Of a stretch of 26,776 nt of DNA, positions 10,601-22,600 are shown one piece after another. The notes under the pieces were generated by a model. That model was not told the DNA's origin, searched no databases, and saw only the letters and a program-made list of their open reading frames with translations. The position numbers and the translations under genes are program-made. The DNA lies in NCBI GenBank assembly GCA_964200185.2, contig CAXNAD020000162.1:1-26776 (forward strand). The letters run 5' to 3'. Within the stretch, counting starts at the first letter, position 1, and every line of letters starts with the position of its first letter. The DNA is from Choristocarpus tenellus KU-1152. Lineage: Eukaryota > Phaeophyceae.

Positions 10601-13600
10601 TCTGCATCTTTAAAAGGCAACTCTGGTTACCTCTCGCTTACTTTGACTCACTGCAGGTAAAATCGAATTTGGATTGTCATGACAGACTGTACACTCCCTA
10701 CAGATATCTTCAAAGGTGCCTTGGCAATGCTATCTGTTTTAGGATGTCCCTGAAACCACTCCAATAATGCTTGCATTGGCATTTGCGATGACATCCTCTC
10801 CATTCTCGCATCAGGAAATTGTTAGGGCGAGCGAGTCACCATCAGGGCAAGCCTCAGGTCTGTCCTTAACAATGTTGGGGCACTATGTCGAGGATAGGAA
10901 TTAGGTTATGATTTGATGAGATGAGAGCAGTATGGTACCAGACAGCAGAGGTTTGATGGATCAATAATGTGTACATTGATGCGTGTGTTGTGTTGGGAAG
11001 TGGCTTTAAATGAAGATGGGGTTGAAGTGTGTCATACTCATGACACTAAGAAACTGGTCAAGGTCTCACTTTGTCAAGAACCCGCCCATGCTTTCGGGGA
11101 AGATGCGAAGATGTGAGATCCAAACTCTATCTGATCATACGATATTTTAGTTCTAAGTACAATTCAACAGTAGTAGAACTCACCGTGCCAACATCTGTCC
11201 CCACACTCGGCAGATCTTGTGCAATGCATGAATATGTTGAAGCTTATTCCTTATCACAAGAACTGCTTCATTTAGAACTGTAGACATTGTGGAGGCAGCC
11301 ATCTCAAACATTGGTTGGGCGCTCCCAAGAGCCTTGAGAGCCTATGTGTGAAAGAGAAGGTGAGCTAAGTCATGCTGTAGTAGTTAAAGAGGGGGACGAT
11401 ATGTAGAAAAGAACATCTGATTCGATTGTTGGTTTGAACTTAGAACATTGTAAGCAACCTTAATCTAGGCTACTGTCTAGGCAATGGGACAGGAAGCAAC
11501 ATGGGAAGGACTAGACATGAGACCCTCTGTCTCATGGTAGTTCCACCAATTAGAGATGCTAGAAGAATTCATATCAAGAAAAAGTATACATTTCTTCTTG
11601 AATTTCAGTATTCTACAAAACTGCTGGGAAAAAATAAAAAGTATCCATTCTCCTGCAAAAGGCTTGTCTGAAGGGTTTCATTGCACAGATGAAACAAAGG
11701 AAACAGTGTCCCTGATAGGGGCTGGGGGACGCACAGAAATTGGATCATTTGCTGTAACGAATTGCACAATGTCTGGTGTGAGCTGGACCTCTCGTTCCAC
11801 GCAGAAAGCAATGGCCTGGGTGTCTGTTATCTGCTTGAAAGCGTCGCCCTGCAAAGGAAGGCAAACAAATATTTCAGTCCGGCTGGAACAAGGAGAAATA
11901 TTTTGCTGTTGATACTACATGTCACATTTGTTCAAAGGCCAGAGTATGTCTTGATGAACAATGTGATGAATTGCAAGTGGGAAAGGGGGATTGATAGATG
12001 CATTTGAACTTTAAATTCTGGTGTGTTAGAGTGCAGGCAAGAATATATCAACACAGCAGAAGTGTTGTGAGTGTTGGTGATTGAAATTCTGAATGCATGC
12101 ATGAAGTTGAGATTCCATACCATGCTGTGACCATGAGGAACAAGCTACTATTGAACTTGTTTCAGTTAACAGTTTAGGCTCAAGGTCAAGAGTATGGATA
12201 GGACTTAATGCAGATTCATTCATGGATATCTCCTTACAACTTTTCCTCGTCCCCTCCTAGGGCCTGTTGTTGTGAACCTTCAGAAATACAGTGAGTAGGT
12301 CAAAATCCAGGAAATGGAATGTTGCGAGTTTCAACCTGCTTTGGAATTGGATAGGTGCTGGGGTGACTTCTTGAAGGAGATCTAAACTATGCATGCCAAT
12401 TTACAAGTGCAAACTTATTTCGTCATGGAAGCTAAGACTTTATTGAGCAAAAGACCCATGCTGCAGCAAACGAGCAAAACCGACTGTGTCAGGGATATTG
12501 GGATTCTCCTTATGGGAAACGAAATTCAATGGAAAAGAGGAAAGTAACTTGTGTCCTGCAGTTAGTTGCCTGGAAGGGATAGGGCTCCTGAATTAGTACA
12601 GTGCCACAAAAGTCTTTAGCAAGTACTCCTCAAAAGGTTTTGACTGTGTTTACCAGATTTCGGTATATCACATCAATATGTGTTATTTGCCTGGCACCAC
12701 CATGGCTATTCATGGATGTTGGTTTTTTCCATTTCGTAGAAGTGTAACACCCAACACGATACTGAATTGCTTCCAACCCCACTAACTCAGAAGATCTTGA
12801 CTTTTTTTTTTTTTAAATACCAAAATGTATTAACCTTCGTTTTTATATTGTGTTAACCTACCTGTTCCAAAAAATCGTATAATGGCTCAAATATACTATC
12901 ATAGGAATTTTGAGTTTGACAGAATATTCAAACAATTTGCTAACACCCCTGCCGAGACATTGGAAGACGAAACGTGTGCAATGCCCTCGGACAAACCTTA
13001 CCTCTGTTGAGACTCTTTGTTGTAGAATGGAACTCCCAATTCCAGACCCAAATTAAGTACCCCGATTTCCTGTGTTTTGTATTCCACACCTTGCGGTAGC
13101 TGGAGAGTCCTGCCTTCAGAGCCTCCAAAGCAAGCCCCAGCTCCTGCTTGTTCAGTAGCCCAGGTACAGCCTTACATTCTTCATCCCCTTGCTGCCTGCT
13201 CTCGAACACCTCGATATCCTTGGTCACTGAAGCCAATCCGCTCCTGGCATTCTCAACTCTGGCATTGCCCGCACCAGGAGACGCCAACTTCAATTCAGAT
13301 TCTTCGGCCCACCTATAGCAGGCAATTGCTTCCAACAATAAACCCCTGGCCTTCACTGGATTTTTTTCCTTCTGGATAGCTACAGTGGCCTCACCCTTGA
13401 GAATTTCCCCATCTGCAATTGCTTGTTTCATCACAACATCCACTGGGTTGGTCCTCATACTTGAGTTAGTCGATCCGAACATGTTCTTCACACCCCCATT
13501 ACTTGGGTTGCCTTGCTGCTTCCTGTCAGTCATCAATTTGCCACTTGTTGCCTTCCCTGCACCTATCCCAGTATTCAAACCTCCTTTCATTGCCGAATAC

Positions 13601-16600
13601 TCGATTCTAGCCTCTTGCATGAACTTCAGCGCAAGATCATAGTCATGGGCATCCAATGCTGGCTTTGCCAAGGTCATGAGCTGATTCCCTCTGATCTTCG
13701 CCTGGAGGTCTTCCAGAAGAGACAAACGTTGTTGAAGTGATACCTGCAAACCTTCCTTGGTGAGGTTGATTCCTTCAGACTGTCCCCTACTTTTGTCCCC
13801 ACCTCCGTTGATGTCTCCCTTGAGGGAAAGTTTGTCTGAGACAAGGGTTGCACATGGGACAGACATAGTCGAAGTGGACTGCCTCATGGCTGAGTCACTT
13901 GTAATATCTTTACCACCCTCAAGACGTAGTTGTGAGTGTGTAAATGCTGTGGTAGAAGTGGTTGCAGGCAATGTGGATGGGGTAGGAGCTTCATCAACGG
14001 ATGGGCTGTCTATGGAGTTAGTCGCAGCAATGAAGAAGGCCTTTGCCTTGGTAAGCCTATCAAGGCTCTCCTCAAATGCACCATCTGCGAGTAAGGTCTC
14101 TGCTTCCATGATTAGGTTGTCGCCTTGAGTCTCATCTGCACTTGCGCGGGCAGTGGCAGCATCCTCAGGGCACCCAGCTGCCTCAAAAAGTTCTGCAGCA
14201 TCGGTCAGGAAAGCGCAGGCTACCTCAAATTCATTTTCTTCTCGCTTCATCAATGCTTCTGTCATTTTTGCTTCACCACGAGCCCTGGCTACTGAGGTGG
14301 CCACGTGGATTGCGTTTTCCTCTGCCCTTTCTAGAACTTGTCTCAGCTCTTCCTTGCTATAACAGCTAGTGCTACTGAGTCCATTATGTTTTTTACTGTG
14401 TTCCACCCACCAAGCATAGCTCTCCTTAGCCTCTGTAGCAGCCATCTCTGCGGCATCAAATTCCTTCTGTTGCAAGAGGGTCACTGCATCTGCCGCTCTT
14501 GCATTGCCGGCTTCCAATACCCGTGAGAGAATTATAGCATCAGTAGTGGCAGCTATAGAGTCACTTCCCTCCAACCGCTTACCATTCTCTTCCATTCCCT
14601 CTTGACCAAAACGATTGCACCTACCGCGGAAAATTGCCCAGTCGGGGGCTGGCATTGACACTGGGGATGCCTTGGTGACCTTTCCCTTAATTTTGAGGCA
14701 TTCTGTCAAGAGCTCCTTGGCCTCAGAGTAGTTTTGTCTACTCAAGGCAGTACAATACTTCTCTGCGTACCCAACAAGGGCTAACATCTGCTCTGTCTTC
14801 TGGAGACGAGCAGTATCTGCAGCATGTGAATAGATTGGTTCTGCTCGATGGAGAAGTTTTCGGGCATCCTCGAACTGGCTATGGTCTACAACCTGAAATA
14901 ATTCGAGATTTGGAAAGTTGAATGTGCGGGACCAATCGAAAATATTCATCTCACCGCTTCATATCTTGCTGGTCTGGTAGGATAGGATCAAGAGGGTGCA
15001 CCTTCTATTCTATAGGAAATGTGTTTGGAGGGAAGGAAATGAAACCTGTGTGGAATGGGATGATGAGCAGGAGATCTGCCCTCAATGCATTGTGTTCGTA
15101 GGCTAGGAGTCAGTTCTTAAAGTAGGAATATTCTTGCACCTGTGCATACCAACACCATCTTTGTTATTTCTAGGGTTAAGGAGAAAACTAAGGTGGCAAA
15201 CTCGAGGTATCATAGTGCTGGAGCAACTCTGTTTCTTCTCATTGACTATTGCCAACTATTGAAATTTACTAGACAGATAAAGTTGGTGCCGAGTTCCTTG
15301 CAGCCTTCTTCAACGAGACCTGTTTCAAGAAGCACCTGTGCTAGTTGTTCCAAGGAGGCGTCAGCATCAAGGCAATCCAGCTGAGTCTCAACCTCAGCAG
15401 ATCGCTGCCCGTCTTGTGAGCTGATTAATTTGGGAGATGGAGATTAGAGGAACATAGTATGCCACATGAATCATAGTGCAGGCAGAAAAAGATGGAGGAT
15501 CAATACATATTGCACACTACACATTTCCTGTTTCACTTGATCTTCAGCAATATATATGAATACCTTATTATGGGCATAGCAGTCCAAGGAAAGTTATTGG
15601 AATAAGTCTTGAGTCAACAGTGCACCTCAAGTCGAGGAAGGATAGGGTTAAGAAATACCGAAGATCGTTAATCTACTACTCCTCACACTTGTTCATCTGG
15701 GAAAATTTGAGGTGTTTCAAACAGCTTCTTATGCAAGGAGAGATTGCTGCAACCCCTGCATCCAGAGATGGAGTGGCAGTCAACAAGGAAAAAACACTGT
15801 AGGATCCCAAAACCAGCTGCAAGAGGAAAACTAAGACTTGGAAATGTACTGCCTTTCAATTAAATAGTCTATTCTTCTGGGGTTTTCCCGATGCACACAA
15901 ACATTAATATTTTCAACCCGGCGTCATTATTTCTGCCATTTCTTACTCCGATTACAGGGTGAGTAGTTTTCTGACTCCAAAGCTCATTTCACCTATAGAG
16001 ACCGTTGATCATATCCTGCAGCTCGAGAGCCTTGGACACACAACCTACATCGTCACCATGCATCTCTAGCAGCTCAGTGAACTGGTCTACCAGACGCTCA
16101 TGAGACACCTGCATTCGGGGTGACAAGGGCGATGTGCTAGTGTTGAGCTTGGCATATAGCTACAACCTACTCGCTGTGTGAGTATCAGTCTTGGTATTGA
16201 TTTAATGTTGGGATAGACCTTTTGAGGAGAGGAGGCAAGGGTATGATGTCTACACCACTGACAAGAATATGTACTACTGCCCACACTATCATGTTAGCCG
16301 GTTGATTCTGATTCAGTCCCTTAAGGTTAGGAGATATATTCGGAGAAAGGTGGGTGTTCCACAGTAAAAAGTAGGAAAGGAGTTGGTTTTAGGACCAGGG
16401 ATGAGACTATGCCTCTGTATCGGGGTCAAAATTTGGGTTGAAATCACGCCTTTTGTTTGGGTAGAAGTCAGGACGAAATCACGGGCGTCTTCAAGGTCTA
16501 GGTTCGATCACAAGTGCCTTTTTCGGACCTAGGGGGGCATTATGTTCCAACTGAGGCATTATACCCACTTGGTCATAGAAACCATGGAGCAAAATTCAGC

Positions 16601-19600
16601 TCCTATTTGACTCAACACTCCCAGGGATCTTCACTTAGAAAGTTTGTCAAGGTAAAATTGTCCAGCCGTTCTATACTGGCCCAACATTGGTAGAATATTC
16701 TGAGCTCTAAAAGTTCACTAAAGGCTCACGAGGATAGATGAGTAACACCAAACCCCGAGTCCTGAGCCTAAAGGAGACCCTGATCAGACATGTGTCATTT
16801 CAAGACTGTGTGTGTGGTATTGTAGTTGTACTCCATATATAAGTTGTTGCCATATGGGGGATTTTAAACTCCTCACCAATATTTCGCACATTCAGTCCTA
16901 CTGACATTTTTTCAGTTACAAATTTCACACTCACATGAGAGTGTCACCACATCTTTTGTAATGACATGGTGGATACTTCGAAGCGGTTTATTTGCAGTAG
17001 GAAAAATTATGCCAAGAATATTATATGAGTAATAGTTTGGATTCTGTTGAGACCCGCTTGTGAATTCTACTTAGAAGTGAAATTGTTGCACCCTTCACGT
17101 AGTGTCCTGAGAGAGGAATTTGTGATTGCCTTTGGAACACTTTGGATTCAAATATTCTTAACTCTGAAGAGTTTATCTAGCATTCAGGCTCAAAGTATCT
17201 GGGGGGGGGTGGCAGCGGCTGTCCATTTGGGGTCAATTTTTTCAAGTCGCGATTTTATGTGATTTGGTTGCATACGTCAGATGGATAATGTAAATGCACT
17301 TTTCCTGATTTCGACCCAAATGGACACCCTGGTGTAGACCCCTCCCCCTCCCCCCAGATACTTTGGGTCTTCACACCACACTCAACTATAATTTTGTGAA
17401 AGATGGCGATGCCGGTACTTCACATACGGAGTGGCGACATCCCCTGACGGGCTGATCTTGGCAGTGCCAACCTTTGCTAGTACTGTGCTCCACAAGAACC
17501 ACAACACTAGGACAATTTAAAGTGAACATTGGTAGGTAAAGTCGAAGACAAACCACAACGGTCAGTTCCGTGGTCCCTTCCCTGAGTAAATATCCTGATG
17601 TGAAGTATGTTTCAGTTGTCGCACAAACCTGGGCACTGCGATAAAATTTTTTCGCCTCGTGGAGCAATTTGACAGCTCTTGCACCCTCTCCTGCAGACAG
17701 GGCTGGATCTACCTCCTTCAGCAAGTTGTCTCCAGCACGAAAATTCGAAACCATGCATACCTGTGAGGAAGGAAGTAGCTCATTTTTAGCAGTTTTTCGT
17801 GCAGTGCGTATATACTCACTCCATGACGTGCTTGCTCACTGGCATAGTTTTTTGAAGATATTGTGTTTTCAGGGGAGAAAATCATAGGGAGAACAAAAGA
17901 CGCAAGTACATCAGAATCTATAGCCGCTCCCAACAAAAGACACCGTTGCATCAATATGTTCGGGTCTCGATAGGTGTTGTGGTTCAACCGACCCAATAGT
18001 GTATGGATGAAGGAACATCCAACCGTACAGTCGATTTTTTTTTATTCGTTGGATATTATTCTTTTTCGAACTATGTGTGGACAGACCCCCACAGAACCTC
18101 CTCCACAACGACGTCTCCGTGGTCATGAGCGAGCATGTGGACTCTGAGGTCATGAGCGAGCCTGTGGACTCTGAACACGGTAGCGCCGATGATATAGAAC
18201 ATGGCTCCCATATGAAGAGGGACGTTGCGAGGGAGGTGATGAGGGGAGTGAAGGCCAGTGCAAGAAAAAGCAGATTCTGAGGTTCAGCTCATGACCCAGC
18301 AGGAGAAGCAGAAAGCGTGCCTGGAAGTGAACAAGAAAAAATATAAATGTTTTTCCTAACCCTTTGAGTCTAGGGCAGTTTTTTTTTCTTTCTCTATTTC
18401 AATCAAGGTATGCACAAGGGGGGAGTGAAGCCTCTGTGTGACTGTATGCCCTGATCTGCGTAGCAATAGAGGGGCTCTGCGAGCGCAGGGATTCAGATAG
18501 GGGAACTGAAGGTCAACAGCAAAAGCCCTGAGCAAGTACCCTCTTAGTGCAAAGAGGCGGAGAACAGGAGAGTTGGTCGTTGTTTTGGAGGGCGAGAAGA
18601 AGGAGAGTGGATGGTTGAAGGAAAGGGCTCAAAAATTTCTGTGCTTGTTGGTCAAAATTGGTTGTCGTGTTCTGGCAGTCACTGCCACAATGGCAGCCCA
18701 GAGGATACACAATCTCTCAAGATTTAGGACTGTTTCAACACCAAAACGAAACAGGTCATGTCAAGGGAATTTTGAGCTTCTTATTTCCTGCCCATCTCCT
18801 AGCTGAAGATTGCTGCATTACAATTTGCTGCGGATGACAATGTATCAGCCACAACGCCAGCTGAAGACCTATTTTATTACATGAGCAGTGTGTATTAGCA
18901 AATATTACTTGGAGTGCATGAGTGAAAGTATCTTAGAGGGTACGAATTTTTCCCTGTTTGTCCATTTGGGGCTTGACTTCCCATGGGTTCTGTTACGACA
19001 TTTTCCTACTCCAAAATGTATAGGAGTAGGTAAAATGTATACGTTATGAAAAGGTGTGTTCCGAACAAGGATATTGACACTTCCTAACAAACACGATAGC
19101 CAAAACTACATCAATATCACAACATTGGATTTTGGCCCCCAAATGGATGGGGCTCTACCCTCTAAGATTATTTGGCTCTCGTACTCACCCCCACACAGTT
19201 ATCTTTGACAAAATCTCTAGTCAAGATTTTCTGATTTTCTCGAAGAGATTTGTGAGGAGAAAAAGAAAATTGGGGTCAGAAGTCTGTCTCATGAAAAAGG
19301 CATGAAAATGAGAACACCCCCTGAAATATCCCCTCCAGTGGGGCCCCTCTCCAGCTAGGAGACCTTTTTTCTTCATGACCTTTCCCTCTCCTTGCTGTGT
19401 GTGCAATGCGCAATGGCTTTGATTGAAATCTAGTCTATTGATAGTAGCTGAGCTAATTTAATTTTTTCTAATCACACTCCTAAAAAGGTTAGTGCACAAT
19501 ATGAGTAGACGTTTATTGTGTGACTTCATGGTGGCTACTGTTGCCTTTTGGAGAATATTTTATTTTCTACTTGCAAATGGTTTCGATCGTATTATTATTA

Positions 19601-22600
19601 TTATTATTATTATATTTAATCCAGAAGGAGTTTTAATTCAAATGATAAAAAACAAACAACGACTCAAAACAATCGAGAGATACCCAGGGGAGTGAGAGTA
19701 TCTCAGAGGGTACAAGATTTGCCCTGTTTGTCCATTTTGGGCTTGGTTTCCCATGTTAAAAAAAAAAATGGCATCTTCCTACTCCAAAATGTACACGCTA
19801 GGAAAATTCGTGTCCAGAAGATGGATATTGACACTTTCTAAAAAACACGATAGTCAATTTTTCATCAAAATCGCAACATTGGATTTTGGCCCCAAGTGGA
19901 CGTGGCCCTACCCTCGAAGATACTTTGGCCCAGGGGTTACATTTTAAGGATAGTACTGACCATTGTGCAAAATCCGACTTCTAGTATAAATGAGTGTGGG
20001 TAAGTTTTTGAATACTTCTCTCCGAAAATTTCCAGAAATGGAGAAATCAACGATATTCAAAGTCAATCTTCGGATTCAATCGATAGAAATAAGGGTGGAT
20101 GGCAAAAGATGAAAAATATGGCTTTAACTACCAAACTGACGAGAACTGGGTACTATGAGGATTGAATGTCAGGAGGTTGGGTGGGCAAGGGTTGGCCAAT
20201 GGGAGAGAGAGAGAGAGGAGAAAAGTGGATTGTGATGGGGCTCAAGTGAAGGAAAATCAGCAAAGAACAAGAAGACGTGAAGTCAGAGGAACTCGTTGGC
20301 TTGGCCAGGACTGAGAATAGAGGTCGGTTTGGGTTTTGACTCCATCATAGGCATCTTTCACTTCTGGGACAAATGTTGAAGAGCATTCAGTGCCATCAGT
20401 CGATTGATTATTCATTGATCTTACAGGATTAGGTTGACGACCTGAAGCAATTTAACTGTAACCAACAAAGGAAAATTTTGACCCCTTGACCCCTGGGAGT
20501 CAGAGATGTATTTGTCGATGTGAGGTAGGGCTACTCCAAGGAAGGGCTACTGTGGGGAAGAATAAACGTCAGCCTCCCTGACCAGTTCGTAGGAAATAAG
20601 GAGTTGTGGTAGAGAGCAAGAATCAGTGTTTAACTTTCACAATGATGGTGCAAGGGCATCATGAACCATATTGGGAGCTGCTACCGTGTAGATGTGTGCT
20701 CTGTACTATTGGGCATCTCGAGAAACTTAAATAGCCCCTCTGCTCTCCCCACCACCCTCAACAACAACCAGTTCAATGCCATAACATTCTATCCATTCTT
20801 ACCCCCACAGGCCTCACTCACCGCTCCCTCCACATCTTCCAAAGCTGCCGCCTTTGCATTGGGATTCACAAATTGAAGGCAGTTCTTAGCCTCTTCGCAC
20901 AGTCTCTGAGATTCACAGGTGTTCCCTTCCCTTTATTAGGTACAACGGATTGAGGTGGTGGTCGATGCTAGAGGATAGATGGAGAGATCTCTCTTGAAGG
21001 GAGGGAGCATGAACAAAGTGGATGTCAACGTGAAATGTGGACTCCTTGTAGGTTAGTGAAACGTTCAGCTACTTGCGGTCAGTGCTAGGTTCACATCACA
21101 GGAGACGTTTCAGAAGCTAATACCAAACTGCGGACTTGTCAAGGGGCTTCATTCACGATTGGCTTTATATTCGTGATGCCACAAACACATAGGAGTATTT
21201 CCAAGGAGGCTGGGGCGTCAATTTCTTCTGTTGGACGACTTGGCAGTCCTCTCCTGTTCCTCAATCTTGTACACATCCTGCTCTCTCTACCCTAGCAACT
21301 CTCTTTCCAGTGGTTAGACGCCCAGCAGAAATCTCACTTGAGTACTTTCAGAGACTCAGCCTTGAGCTGGCGCCCCCCTACCAATGCTGCTTCTCTCACC
21401 AGCGCCCCAGGGTCCCTTAACCTCAACAAGCCCTCCTCTCCCTCAGGACCAGCAGAGGCATACAGGTGCTGGGCACGATGTAGCCCTTCCAAGACTGCAT
21501 CGTATTTCCTAGAAGGATGAGATTAAACATGAGTTCGGGCGAAGTTTTAAGAGAGGAATTGAAAGGCCTTGGTTGGGGTAATGGTTGGAATCGAAATGGA
21601 GGTTCATCCAAAGATTTGCGCAGGGCTGTGTATACTAGTAGACATATACATACATACTGATCTAATTATTGAGGAATTAATGTTTGCTGTTGGGTGTCAG
21701 ATTTTTTGTGGTTGTTCTGCGAAACATGGAAGTGCTTTCATGCTAGAAGAGTGAAGAGCTGGAGCTTCGGATAGTGTTTTTTTTTTTTTTATTCAGCTGG
21801 ATATCAGGATAGGATCAACCTAATGCCTACATCAGGGATAGAATAGAGAAGCAAATGAGAGAAGTATGGGTTGAAATGAGGATGGACACTGTGAGGAGTA
21901 GCTATGAATCCAAACAGAAAAGGGCTTGAGTTGCCCTAGATTCTTGGATAAAGTTCAAATTTGAAAGAAACCATGTCAGAGTTGGGCATATTTGAGGTTT
22001 ATGGGCTAGGGTTAGATTTCAGCTTCAACCCTAGTGTAATGTGAGAGGCTGGTTGGGTGGATTTTCCTGGATGCAAAGAACCTGGTGCGATTGATTAATT
22101 GGTGACACTTCAATCCATTGAACAACCTCATTTGAAAGGCACATAAAGAATGGGAATTGTGTTCTGCCTGTACAAATGACTTCTACTAGACAAGAACGCT
22201 GTTTCTTGGGACCTCTACTTGATTTCAACCTTTTCGTTTTGGCCAATAACACGACCAGAAGACGAGGGCTAATCTCCCTCACCCTCATTTGTTCTTGTGG
22301 TGATGGTTCGAGAAGGAAATATCTTGTGGTACACCACAATTAAACCCTTACCACATGATCCCCCCCCCCCCCCCCCCCCCCCCCACCTCAATAAAATGTC
22401 CACCCCCCAAAAAAGGCAAAAAAAAAACCAAAAGCAAAAAAGTCCACCNNNNNNNNNNCCACATGACCCCCCCCCCCCTCCCAACCACTAAGCTTGAATA
22501 GCATGTCACCATTCAAAAGAGGCTAAAATACACACGAAGGCTATAATGTTCACCAACACACAACTCAACAAGAGTATGATAAGCACACATGCACTCAATT

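Larger units (their letters stand above)
17761..20821 (-). other. Intron 8 (3.06 kb)
   Basis: This is the longest intron. It holds the plus-strand coding relic (18077-18357), MITE copies C and D, and ATT and GA microsatellites. I found no further helical-repeat exon in it, but a short one could have been missed. Confidence 0.55.

Noticed and set aside
11556-11912. 118-codon plus-strand frame opposite exon 12
   Set aside because: The minus strand has the strong acceptor and phase agreement with its neighbours; the plus frame has neither.
13757-14128. 123-codon plus-strand frame opposite exon 11
   Set aside because: It is antisense to a clear helical repeat region and has no independent signals.
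22269-22491. Pro-rich and Gly-rich frames across the gap
   Set aside because: They are translations of poly-C/poly-G runs and N bases, so not evidence of coding.
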